The notes beneath the pieces are model-generated. The model did not search any database and was not told the origin of the DNA. It was given only the letters and a program-made list of their open reading frames with translations. A stretch of 64,000 nt of DNA from Pogonophryne albipinna (Eukaryota > Chordata > Actinopteri > Perciformes > Artedidraconidae). Where the stretch lies: the NCBI GenBank assembly GCA_028583405.1, contig CM053263.1, positions 4,130,715-4,194,714 on the forward strand, written 5' to 3'. Shown here piece by piece: positions 13,001 through 24,100 of this stretch (positions within the stretch are counted from its first letter, which is position 1; the number at the start of each line of letters is the position of its first letter). The translations under genes and the position numbers were made by a program.

Positions 13001-15680
13001 CAGCTATTTTGGGCCTTTACAAATCTGAAAAATGTTATTTTGTAATTTAAACATTGCTGGTTTTCGTCCTATAATGGGATTTTTCGACAATAAAAAAAAG
13101 TATAACAATGCCAGCCTTTCAGCTAACCTGTCACACAACCATTTTAATCACTTTTTTCAGTTTGAGAAAATACTGAAGTATTACTTTCATGTGTTTTTTT
13201 TGCAGATGGCCGTATAAGATCTGTCATTTCCTTTAATAGAGGAGGGATGTGGAGACAGCTTAACAAACCTGAGAATGTGGAATGTGAAGATCAGGTGAAG
13301 AATGTATGTTATAATCAGAGAAAGAGTAAAACCCGGTGTGCCCACTTACAGTACACCACGTGTTCACCTTACCATCGTACAGGTTAGTCTGTGTCACTGA
13401 ACCATCACATGTGTTTTTTCCCAGTGCAACCTTCACATTCATGGAGAGCACAGTCGTAGGAACCGCATCGTTCCCATGCTGGCTCTGTCTGAGCCCACTG
13501 CTATCGGCCTGGTCATCGCTCATGGTAATGAAACAGTAATGCCTTTTCTTTTGCAATTATGACAACATTTGGATACGTTGGGTAACTTGTTCTGACTCTT
13601 AAGTTATAATTATTTTTGTGATCTTCTCTCTTCTCCAGGTACAGTTGGTGACTCTCTGTCATCGTCGCAGCATCCTGATGTGTTTGTTTCCTCAGACGGG
13701 GGTTATAACTGGAGGGGGACACTGAAGGGTCCTCACCACTACAGCATATTGGACTCTGGGGGTCTCATTGTGGCTGTGGAGACTCAGCGTGAAGGACAAG
13801 TCAAGACTATCAAGTACTGAGCGGATCCTTTGACTTTATGCCCACTGAAACCAGTATTATTTAGCCTTTTAGGGCAGAATGTTCTAACATTTGCTATTTT
13901 TTCTTGTTACCAGGTTCTCCACAGACGAGGGACAGTGCTGGAAGTCGTATAACTTCACCGAGCAGCCCTTCTTCTTCGCAGGCCTGGCGTCTGAGCCGGG
14001 GACTAAGGCCATGAACGTCAGCGTGTGGGGGTTCAGGCCTGAGGAGGACGGCCAGCCGATGTGGGTGGTCGTCACCATCGATTTTCAGAGCCTCATTACA
14101 AGAGAGTGTGAGTCAAAAGGCCTTCTTTACAATATCTATACTCCGCCCTGCTCACATATATCACTCCCTGGGGGTAGGTGCGTCAGCAGTGAAGTGGAGC
14201 CTGATAGCAGTTTCTCATTACGGAAACTAAACAAGCCATTACCTGGGACTTTACATAGTCAAATTACTAAGAACCTGTGAGACGTAAAGTAACAGTTTTT
14301 AGGATGTGGCTCCATCTAGTGGTGCGGTTGCAGATTCTTAATGGGCCTCCAGTGCATATAAACATTTCCTTTTTTTTGCCTATTTTGACCACACTTCTAG
14401 TAATGTAGCATATGCATTACAAGGGTTACCTGGTTTGGAAATCCACTTGAAGTATTGCCAGGTCACATATAACTAGCCTATTTTCTTTGTTGATGACAGT
14501 TGCATTCTGATTGCTCATGCTTTGATTCTTCAGGTAATGACAAGGACTATGAGGAGTGGTTGGCTCATGCTACAGACGAAGGAGACTTGAAGAGAAAGGG
14601 TTGTCTCCTGGGTGTCAAAGAGACCTACAGGAGGCTAAAGAAGAAATCTGTGTGCAGAAATGGCCGAGGCTTTGTGGTTAGCAAGAAGCAAAACCCCTGC
14701 CTGTGCACCAGAGAAGATTACGTATGGTACGTCAATTTGTTTTAGACTCTAGATATCATGACATACTCAAACCCCAAATTTCATGGGAAATAATCCCTGT
14801 ATTTCACAACAGTGATTACGGCTACTATCGCCACGTGAACACGTCAGAGTGTGTGAGACAGAACGCTGCAAACAAAACCCTGGAGCTCTGTCTGAATGGA
14901 GAGGAGGATGAGCTTCTGACAGCTGGGTAATAACAGTCACTCCTTTTTAAAAAGAGGAAACAGGACTCCTGTACATGCTCACACACGTCTGACTGTGTTT
15001 GTAGGTACCGTAAGGTCCCGAGTGATCAGTGTGAGGGGGGATTCAATCTCCAGCTGGCAGTGCAGACAGTCATCAGACCCTGTGGTGTTAAACCCAGCCT
15101 CGGACCACCACCTGCCAGGTCCCCGTCTCCAATCACACACTTTGACACAGCGGTCAGTTGTTGCTCTAGTCTAACGAGTGTGTGTGCGCACCTTCAGTTG
15201 TTACTGATTTAAAAAATAACAGTTATTGTGTTTTATTCCAGCGAGAGAGGCTAGTTTTGATCCTGGTGTGTGCCGGAGCAGGAGTCATCGTGTTGGTAGT
15301 TATCGTCTCCGCCATCATCGCTGTCAAAGGGGTGGTTCAAGGAACTAGGTAGCCACACACACACATCTGCATGTCCACCTTTATGCACCCAATGGTAGCT
15401 GACCACTCTGGTTTGATGTCCCCATCTACAGCTCCCCAGTGTATCGTTTCTCCAACCTCCGGATTCAGGATGAAGATAACAGCATCACTGTGGACCTTGA
15501 AAGCGCCACCAGCAGCAACGGCACAGTCTGCCCGCAGGACTCAGACGACGTAAGAGCTATTATCACTTGTTTTATTCTATAACTTTTTATATATTGCTTT
15601 TTAACTTGAAAGATTATGTGATTTTACCATGTGTATTTTTATATGTTGTTGTTCTTATTTTCCAGGATCTTATTGAATGA
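7015..15680 (+). CDS. sort1: Sortilin (VPS10-domain sorting receptor), 21 coding exons, 823 aa
   Basis: Sortilin is a type I receptor that carries cargo between trans-Golgi, endosomes and the cell surface. My exons are 7015-7272, 7755-7817, 8096-8172, 8274-8370, 8746-8913, 9042-9115, 9340-9386, 9770-9906, 10000-10083, 11097-11157, 12548-12700, 13206-13294, 13425-13524, 13639-13813, 13914-14107, 14534-14726, 14813-14926, 15005-15152, 15242-15348, 15432-15549 and 15666-15680. All introns are GT-AG and the sum is 2472 nt in one frame (human sortilin is about 831 aa). Residues 1 to about 20 form a signal peptide. A furin-type site (RARQRR) at 43-48 would end the propeptide. The ten-bladed propeller follows with Asp-box motifs ([34 protein letters not shown]), then the cysteine-rich 10CC region. 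A transmembrane helix lies at about 748-772, and the tail of about 50 residues ends in the acidic dileucine-type signal DDDLIE. Whether this is teleost sort1a or sort1b is undecided. Confidence 0.95.
10184..10340 (-). repeat. LINE/SINE 3'-end fragment in sort1 intron 9
   Basis: The stretch opens with ATAAGATAAGATGGACCTTT and ATTGATCCC, then becomes A-rich. This matches the reversed 3' end of an abundant fish retroposon (AATAAAGGTCCATCTTATC type). Related fragments occur near 25010, 35750 and 40680, all in the same orientation. The exact family is not certain. Confidence 0.5.
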
Positions 15681-15996
15681 CACGTGACCCATTTATATGG
15701 ATTCAATTAACTTTTCAAATTCCTCCAGCAGAGCTGAAAAAGACTGCACAATGCCTTTTGTTGGAATAATGTTGTACTCATCATGGAGGGTTCTGAGGAT
15801 TGCAGGACAAGCATGAGAATGTCTTTATTTATTGAGCTTGCACCATTTCACTGTTTTATTTGCTTAATCTTATGATTTGTACAGTTTTTAAATTGTAATT
15901 TCCTTCTCTGTTTGCACCACCATTTACTTTCTCTTTTAATGTCAAAACAAATGAATAATCCTAAAAATGTGCATTTATATAAAACGTTTTTTTTTT

Positions 15997-16002
15997 AATA
16001 AA
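15997..16002 (+). other. Poly(A) signal of sort1
   Basis: AATAAA following a T-run, 317 bp after the sort1 stop codon. It is the best candidate for the 3' end of the transcript and leaves about 1.2 kb before the presumed fam3c first exon. Confidence 0.6.
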
Positions 16003-16079
16003 TATACAAAATATTAGTATATGTTTCTTATAGTTAAATACATCATGATGATTCTTAAACTTACAATCAATCTCTGGGT

Positions 16080-16194
16080 CGATCAATCAAAGGACACTGG
16101 AGGCGCTGTAACGCCATCCCATATGCTTCGAAGTGAACAGAGAAGAAGAAAAAGCAGGAAGTCAGGGTGAAGGAAACAAAGATCCCTTAATGGT
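16080..16194 (+). other. Possible alternative non-coding exon between sort1 and fam3c
   Basis: A moderately GC-rich patch ends in a donor-like site (TTAATG|GTAAGATG at about 16194/16195). It could be an alternative first exon of fam3c, or a fragment of a dispersed repeat. There is no coding potential and the support is weak. Confidence 0.2.
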
Positions 16195-16496
16195 AAGATG
16201 TCTCACTCATAAAAACCTGCCCACTCTTACAGAGAGTCAGAACAATTTGAAATATATGACATAAATGTGCATGCGTTAAGGCACAATTTCACACAAATAA
16301 ACATCATCACACCAACATCTTAGCTTGAGCCTCACAAATAGCCATCTGCTGACCACAGCAGCAAACACATTTACACAATAGTATTAAAAAACAAATAAGG
16401 CTAAGAATAAGTTCCCATATTTCCATAATGCAAATAAATACAATCACATTAATTAATACATCTGTTTTTTTTTTCTTCACAGTTGTATACTTGTCA

Positions 16497-16999
16497 ACAA
16501 GAGATCAACAGACACGAGCGGCCCGCGCATATGATTATATAATCAGACAACGTCCGTTAAAAAACATTATAACACATATAATGAGAGACGTTCTGCAGAG
16601 GAGGGGCGTTTCACCGACGACAGGTGTTCTTAATTTTATGTAGCTGACGGAGAATTTTGACTTTACACGACACTGTTCAACACTTCATTCTGCTTCACTC
16701 TTTAACTAAACAACCACGGATGTCTTGAAAGACTCTTTCGCTAAAGATTTTTGAAGATATCCGCGTTCTTGTGACACGTAAATACTACGCTTCCTATGTT
16801 TTGGTGCGGACTGCGTTCACACCAGCAATGAAACGCTCCAGAGTTCCCAAGCAAGCGCTCCGAGACCACCTATTTTAGCGGACCAGAGTCCGGTTGTTTA
16901 GTTCACTTAAGAGGTCTCGGATTGTGTTCACACCGACCCAAATGAACCGCACCAGGGTTCGATTCAACCGGACTATACAAGGCAGGTGTGAACGCACCC
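16497..16999. mobile_element. Non-autonomous DNA transposon, copy 1 (left-truncated, internally deleted)
   Basis: Nearly the whole stretch is repeated at about 59290-59815 plus 61051-61070 and 61536-61552, sharing long runs such as GCATATGATTATATAATCAG and CGCTCCGAGACCACCTATTT. Its right end (AGGTGTGAACGCACCC) is the inverse of the left end of copy 2 at 59030 (GGGTGCATTCACACCT), so these are terminal inverted repeats. TTAA follows the right end here, as would suit a TTAA-targeting family, but copy 2 shows no TTAA at its left end. The superfamily is undecided. It lies about 200-700 bp upstream of the presumed fam3c first exon. Confidence 0.7.
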
Positions 17000-17214
17000 T
17001 TAAACAACATCGACCCGCTTTGAATGGAAGAGAAATTGTGATAAAGTGTTGTTTTGGTTCATCAATATTATCTAGTATTTATTTCACTTAAATATAATGT
17101 TTTATTTTTTTTAAATAAGTGTTAAACCGTGCTCTTAGATTCTGATTAGAGCTAAAAAACAATCAAACAAGAACCTACAGAACTGCCTGTTTGTAGGCTC
17201 TTTTATTTCTCCGA

Positions 17215-17334
17215 CAGAGTGGAGCATCTTCCCGCCTCTTGTCCCTCTAACATCTCAGCTGTCATTACACGAATCACTCACTTTGGTTTGGTGAACTGCA
17301 CCGAGTATTCGTGGTTACCGTGGCAATTGTACAG
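17215..17334 (+). other. fam3c: Probable non-coding first exon of fam3c
   Basis: The stretch ends in a canonical donor (TGTACAG|GTAAGC at 17334/17335), and the next same-strand acceptor (TTCATCTCAG at 18161) precedes the ATG exon. It is GC-richer than its surroundings. The 5' limit is approximate. Confidence 0.45.
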
Positions 17335-17569
17335 GTAAGCAAGGTGTGACCCTCACCCTAATATTACTTTTCAACGTATTACTTCAAAAAAGATTTAGAA
17401 CCCTACAATTAGAATCCCGCTGGAGTTCTTTAGGTGTAAGTTAGCAAACGTAGGCAGAGACGAGGAAGTTACACTGCAGTGAACGTAACGTCACTTAACG
17501 TTAAATGCTATTGGACGCTAGTTACTAGTTAGCATGTTTAAGTGTAGCTTCAGCGCTATGTAATCAAAT

Positions 17570-17760
17570 CCAGTTTTATTTATATAGCACATTTATAAAC
17601 GAGTTTTGGTCGAGCCAAAGTGCTGTACATATAATAAAAATAGCCTACTGTAGAGACACTTTACAGCAAATACAACAGCACAGTTTGTTCAGAATATCAG
17701 TATAAAAACGACACAGCCAATAAAGCCTAGATAAGTGCAATATAAAGACCTACTACAGTG
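17570..17760 (-). repeat. LINE/SINE 3'-end fragment in fam3c intron 1
   Basis: CCAGTTTTATTTATATAGCA followed by AAAGTGCTGTACAT is, in reverse, the familiar 3' end of a fish LINE or SINE (AAAGTGCTGTACA ... GTGCTATATAAATAAA). The ending resembles the L2-type LINE in intron 3. Confidence 0.5.
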
Positions 17761-18197
17761 TAATAACTCATTCAAGGAAGCTAAAGTGACTTCAAAATAC
17801 CCTACTAACTTTCTGTTGCATTAGCTAATTGTATTATTTCAACTATTAGCAACCAAAGGAAAGTCATCTTAAGTTAATGCCATTGTATATTGGTTAATGT
17901 CACCCTATTGCTATTGGGGAGGACATTTAGACATCACAACTTTTGGAAAATGAACCCTTTATTTTCTAGTTTCCTGTTATGTATTGGAGAAAAACAGGTA
18001 GTAAACCATCAATGGTACATATTGTTATTATATGTTTTTTTTCATCAAAAATGTCTATTACTTCATTATCTAACTATATTGTTGACATGGTTGTGTTCAT
18101 TTTGAGTCAATTGCTAATAAAAAGGGTTAATTGTTGCAACCTTAACATGTTTTCATCTCAGGTTGTTTGGTGTGTAAACATCTGACTGAAGCCAAAG

Positions 18198-21100
18198 ATG
18201 GTCAGGGTGGGTGGTAAGTATATCCCCCTTTAAGAAATACAGCATACGCCATAGTATAACACGATTGGAAAGTATTTTGTGGTGTTTCATAAATGTTGAT
18301 TCATTTGTCTATCTTTCTATTGCAGGTATTTTGAAGATTGCGGCGCTCGTATTTGCGTTTCTGCTAGCTGTCTCTCTGGCTTTTCAACTGCTGGAGATTA
18401 ACCTGGACTTCAATCTGAACAGTGTGATCTGTGAGTAACATTCGCTGTAGTAAAATCACAACGTTCAACAGTGCCCTGAGATGCTCCAACAAAAGAATGA
18501 AGTGGGAGAGTTATCAGTTGTTAAGGAAACACGAAACCTGTTCAAACAGTTATTGTGAAGGGGGGATTTCAGTCATTTCTCTAAGATATGCCCTTGTGTT
18601 TCCTTTTGGTTGTGTTTACATTTCACAAACCAAATATGTTATTGAGGGAGTAGTCATACAGAGCTGCGTTTGAATGAGCATTATTGAGCTGTCCTGTCAA
18701 TGGATAATCTCTAGTGTTGCACGGTGTAGCGATACTTGAAAGGTACCGCGATACCCTGCCGTTAAAAACGTTAGATTCCTCCCTTTCATTAGTATCGGTA
18801 CTTTAAGAATGACGGGGAAAAGTACTCCGGTGAGAAAGCGCCGTTTTAATAAGAGCTAGTGATGTGTCGGTCGCGAACGAGCCTGCATGCAGTGCATGGG
18901 CGTCGCCAGGATTTTTTTTGCTGCAGTAGCTTAGCAGTTGCTATATGACTGCACGGCGTTGTTAATTTTCTAAATAAATAAACAAACAATACCAGTGGGC
19001 CAAGCACGAGCCTGTTCATATTGTAGCGTTCACCGCTATTCAAAATCACAGATCACTCGAGCCTTCAATGTCGAAAACGTTCTCTTTATTTGCTGGTATT
19101 GACGGCCTCAGCCACGAGTGGCCCATAGTGGTGGGGTTATGGTATGGGCAGGCGTATGTTATGGACGACGAACACAGGCCACTCGATTCACAACATTACC
19201 CTAACCCTAACCCTACCCCTCACACCAGATACTGACTGGTTTTCGGACCCCCCCAGACCCCCCCAATAAAGCAAAAATGCACGTTTCAGAGTGGCCTTTT
19301 ATTGTGGCCATTCTAAGGCACACCTGTGCAATAATCATTGCTGTCTAATCAGCATCTTGATATGCCACACCTGTGAGGTGGGATGGATTATCTCGGCAAA
19401 GGAGAAGTGCTCACTATCACAGATTTTTTCAGATTTGTGAACAATATTTGAGAGAAATGGTTAATTTGTGTATATAGAAAATGTTTTAGATCTTTGAGTT
19501 CATCTCATGAAAAATGGGAGCAAAAACAAAAGTGTTGCGTTTATATTTTTGTTCAGTGTAGCACCTTTCAACACAAGGCAATTCAAAGTGCTTTACAAAA
19601 AACGAAAGACATTAAGAAAATGGCATTTAAAATCAGTCATTAAAAAGAAAAGATAATAAAATAAACATTAAAAGAAAAAATACATGGATAAAAGTTACAG
19701 TGCAGTCTAAGATATGAATAGTTCAATTAAAAGCAGCGACAAAAAGAAAAGTCTTCAGCCTGGATTTAAAAGTAGTCAGAGTTGCAGCGGACCTGCAGGT
19801 TTCTGGGAGTTTGTTCCAGATATTTGGAGCATAATAACTGAACGCTGCTTTACCATGTTTAGTTCTGACTCTGGGGACAGAAAGCTGACCAGTCCCTGAA
19901 GACCTGAGAGATCTGGATGGTTCATAATTTAGCAGGTCAGAAATGTATTTTGGGCCTAAACCATTCAAAGCTTTATAAACCAGCAGCAGTATTTTGAAAT
20001 CTATTCTTTGACACACAGGAAGCCAGTGTAAAGACTTCAGAACAGGAGTGATGTGATCCACTTTCTTAGTGTTAGTGAGGACTCGAGCAGCGGCGTTCTG
20101 AATCGGCTGCAGCTTTCTCATCGATTTTTTAGTGAGACCTGTAAAGACACCATTACAGTAGTCCAGTCTACTGAAGATAAAAGCATGGACAAGTTTTTAC
20201 TAATCCTGCTGTGACATTAGTCTTTTAATCCTAGATATATTCTTTAGGTGATAGTAGGCTGATTTAGTAACTGTTTTAATGTGACTGTTGAAACTCAGGT
20301 CAGAGTCCATGACTACACCTAGATTTCTGGCTTTATCTGTTGTTTTGAACATTGCAGACTGAAGCTCAGCGCTAACTTTTATACGTTCTGCCTTGGCTCC
20401 AAAAACCATTACCTCAGTTTTATCTTTGTTTAATTGGAGAAAGTTCTGACACATCCAGTCATTGATTTGTTCAATGCACTTACTCAGTGTTAGAATTGGA
20501 TAATAGTCTCCTGGTGAAATTGTTATGTACATTTGTGTGTCATCATCAGCATAGCTATGGTAACTTATTTTGTTGTTTTTCATTATCTGAGCCAGTGGTA
20601 GCATGTAGATGTTAAAGAGAAGAGGCCCCAAGATGGAGTCTTGAGGTACCCCACATGTCATATTTGTCAACTCAGATGTGTATTTACCTATAGAAACAAA
20701 GTTTTTTTCTGTCCTTTAAGTAGAATTCAAACCAATTAAGAACTGTTTCCGAAAGTCCCACCCAGTTTTCTAGTCGGTCTAGTAATATGTTGTGATCAAC
20801 AGTGTCAAACGCAGCACTGAGATCTAATGATACTAACACTGAAGTTCTGCCACTGTCTGTGTTTAAGTGGATGTCATTGAAGACCTTTACAAGAGCAGTC
20901 TCAGTGCTGTGGTTTGGACAAAAGCCTGACTGGAACACATCGAAACAACTATTTAAATAAAAGAAATTACTCAACTGTTGAAAAACAACTTTTTCAATGA
21001 TTTTACCTAGAAATGGGAGGTTTGATATAGGCCTGTAATTGTTCATTACTGAAGCATCTAGATTATTCTTTTTTAAGAGCGGTTTAATGACTGCAGTTTT

Positions 21101-24100
21101 CAGGGCCTTTGGAAAAATACCTGAGTGAAGAGATTTGTTTACGATATGAAGTAGATCTGAGGCCATGCAACGAAAAACATCTTTGAAAAATCCTGTTGGA
21201 ATAATATCAAGGCAGCAGGAGGAGGATTTCAGAAGTTGAATAATGTCCTCTAGGTTTTTATCATTAATCTGATGGAATTGTGTCATGGTGTTTGAATTGA
21301 TATTAGGTGGACACAGAGACAAAACATTTGCTGTTCCTGATGCAGAGGCACTGACTGCTTGTCTGATTTTCTGAATTTTGTCAGTGAAGAAGGAGGCAAA
21401 ATCATTGCACGCCCTGGTGGATAGAAATTCAGAGGCTACTGACACTGGGGGGTTAGTTAGTCTGTCGAAGGTAGCAAACAAGGCACGTGCGTTGTTTTTG
21501 GTAATGATGTCAGAGAAGAAAGACTGTCGTGCGTTTTTCAATTCCAAATTATAAAGGCCAAGTCTCTCTTTATAGATTTCAAAGTGAACCTGGAGATTTG
21601 TTTTTCGCCACCTACGTTCAGCTTTTCAACACTCTCTTTTTTCTGCTCTCACGGTCATGGCCTTTCTCCATGGAGATATAAAATGATCTACTAGCTCATT
21701 TACTGAGATGTTAGCAGGGGCAAGTGTGGAAGAAAAATTCTGAGTAAACATTTCCCTAGTATTTTCAGTTAAATATCGCTTTGTGGTTACCTCTTTCTGA
21801 ACCTTTTTGTGAACAGAAATAGAGCTCTCAAAGAAAACACAGGAATGGTCAGAGAGTGCAACATCAGTCACCACAACCTTAGAGATATTCAGACCCTTTG
21901 AGATAATTAAGTCCAGAGTGTGCCCCTTATTGTGCGTGGGCTCCGTCACATGCTGAGTCAGTCCATAGTTATCAAGAACACAAAGCCGTTCTTTTGCCCC
22001 TCTGTCCTGGGGGTTGTCAACATGGATGTTAAAATCACCAACAATGACTAGACGGTCAAAGTCAATACACACTATAGACAGCAGTTCAGTAAAGTCATCA
22101 AAAAAGCTTGCACAGTATTTGGGTGGTCTATAGATATTTAGGAACAGAGCTCGAGAGGAGCATTTCAGCTGAAGGGCCACATATTCAAAAGAAGCAAAGT
22201 TCCCATAAGATGTCTTCCTGCATTGAAGGGAATCATTGAACAGAATAGCAACTCCACCCCCTTTCTTATGCATTCTTTCCTGACTCATAAAACTAAAGTT
22301 GGGAGGGGTTGATTCGATAAGAACAGCTGCACTGTTATTTTGTTCAATCTAGTGTTAATTTCGTTGACTAAAACTATGACGAAATATGTTCGTCAACGAC
22401 CTTTTTTTCCATGACGAAAACGAGACAATGACGAGACGGCACTGACGGCAGTAAACAATAACTGCAACGAAATCATCATGCAATATCGTTGACGAAAAGT
22501 GACGAGTCGAAAATGTAGTTTACTAAATAAAAACTATACCAAAATCTCTCTTTACTTTCGTTGACGAAAAATGAGGAGACGAAATATTATCAAAGATAAC
22601 GTTACATCTCTGATAGTCCGTTTTTCTCCCAGCAGTTCCATTTCCGGTGCTGCGGCAGGGCAGCAGCTGTGTCTGTGCTGCGCGCGGCGGTCTAACTCAT
22701 GGTCTAACTCATGGTCTAACTCGTGGTCTAACTCGTGGTCTAACTAATGGTCTAACTCATGGTCTAACTCATGGTCTAACTAACTTTATTTAACAGAAAA
22801 TAAAATGGCAACAACAGGGCTTGGGAGCAGTGGTCGCACTCGCGTTAACCGAATACCCCCCGTCAGCGCGAGTGAGTGATAAATTGTGCACTCGACGGGT
22901 AATAATGGATTATGACGGAAATGTTACGATCCTGTCCGTCAAAATGACTGACAACGAAAAAGTCTAAAGTCACCACTGCTTGGGAGAAAGAAACGATGTG
23001 ATATTTGGGCCCATTTTCGCTACAATGAGGCGGAGAAAAAAAGCGAATGCATTGTTTTATCAGAAGGGAAGCAATGTGGCCATAACACAGGTAAAAACAC
23101 CACAAACCTGAGGAGATACTCTCTGCAAAGCTGCTTAATCATTCAACCTGTGTTTTTCATCAAATAAGGACAAGATATAATGTTATTTATTTATATATAC
23201 TAACATGACAAATTATTGGTTTTGGCCAGACTAGTTTGACTGAAATGTTCTATATAATCTGATGACTAAAAAAGACTCAACAGTTTTCATTGACAAAAAG
23301 TAGACTCAAATAATTAGTTTTCTTTGACTAAAATAAGACTAAAATGCTCAGACTTTTAGTCGACTAAATCTTGACTAAAATGTTTACTGTTTTAGTCGAC
23401 TAAAATAAGACTAAAATGCTCAGACTTTTAGTCGACTAAAACTTGACTAAATAAAAACAGGATGAAGGTGACTAAATATGACTAAAACTAAAAAGGAAAT
23501 TTAACACAGGACTAAGACTAAAACTAAATTAAAAAATAGCTGACGAAATTAACACTAGTTCAATCCAAGTTTCCGTTAAAAACATAAAATCAAGTGCAGT
23601 CCCTCCCCTCTCAAGCACGCTCTAAGTCCCTCCCCTCTCTCGTACACGCGCTAGCTGCCAGAGCATGTGAGAAAACGAGAAGCATGGCTGAAAGTGGGAG
23701 TGCAACTGCCGCTGCGCCTCGGCTTGTTGACAAAAAAGACGCCAGAAGCGAAATTTGGAAGTATTTAAGCTATATCTCTGACAGTGAGGGCAAGCCTACG
23801 GACACTACGAGGCCTGTCTGTAAGAAATGTTTTAGATCCCTGCAAACCAAGGGAGCCAACACATCAAACTTGGCTAAGCACCTCGCCGACCGGCATCCAG
23901 AGCTGTTTAAAGAATTTAAAGACAGACAGGTTAGCGAATGTGATAGATAACATAATTACATCATGCTCAAGCCATGCCCTCAAATCTAAGTCAAACGAGT
24001 GTAATTTATTTTGTGACAAACGAACGTTTTCGTAGTTTGACGAGGCAATTAATGGCAATGATAACTGTCTAATATGGCTATCTTTTTAGCTAACTTACCA

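Larger units (their letters stand above)
19561..23600 (-). mobile_element. L2/CR1-like LINE, antisense in fam3c intron 3, degraded
   Basis: Read on the minus strand, the order is an endonuclease (from about 23600 through 21626), reverse transcriptase (21547-20200), a C-terminal region (20121-19723) and the 3' tail (19700-19561). The endonuclease opens with FLTETWI at 23566-23600, is interrupted by a 1.2-kb hAT element (22350-23557), and resumes at 22341. The 5' end is truncated and the terminal CTTGC repeats seen in the copy at 25950 are missing, because a TA-target transposon sits in the tail. Frameshifts and stops make it inactive. Confidence 0.88.

Noticed and set aside
19199..19216. Telomere-like CCCTAA repeats
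   Set aside because: Only three units inside a transposon fragment; too short to indicate a telomere or chromosome fusion.
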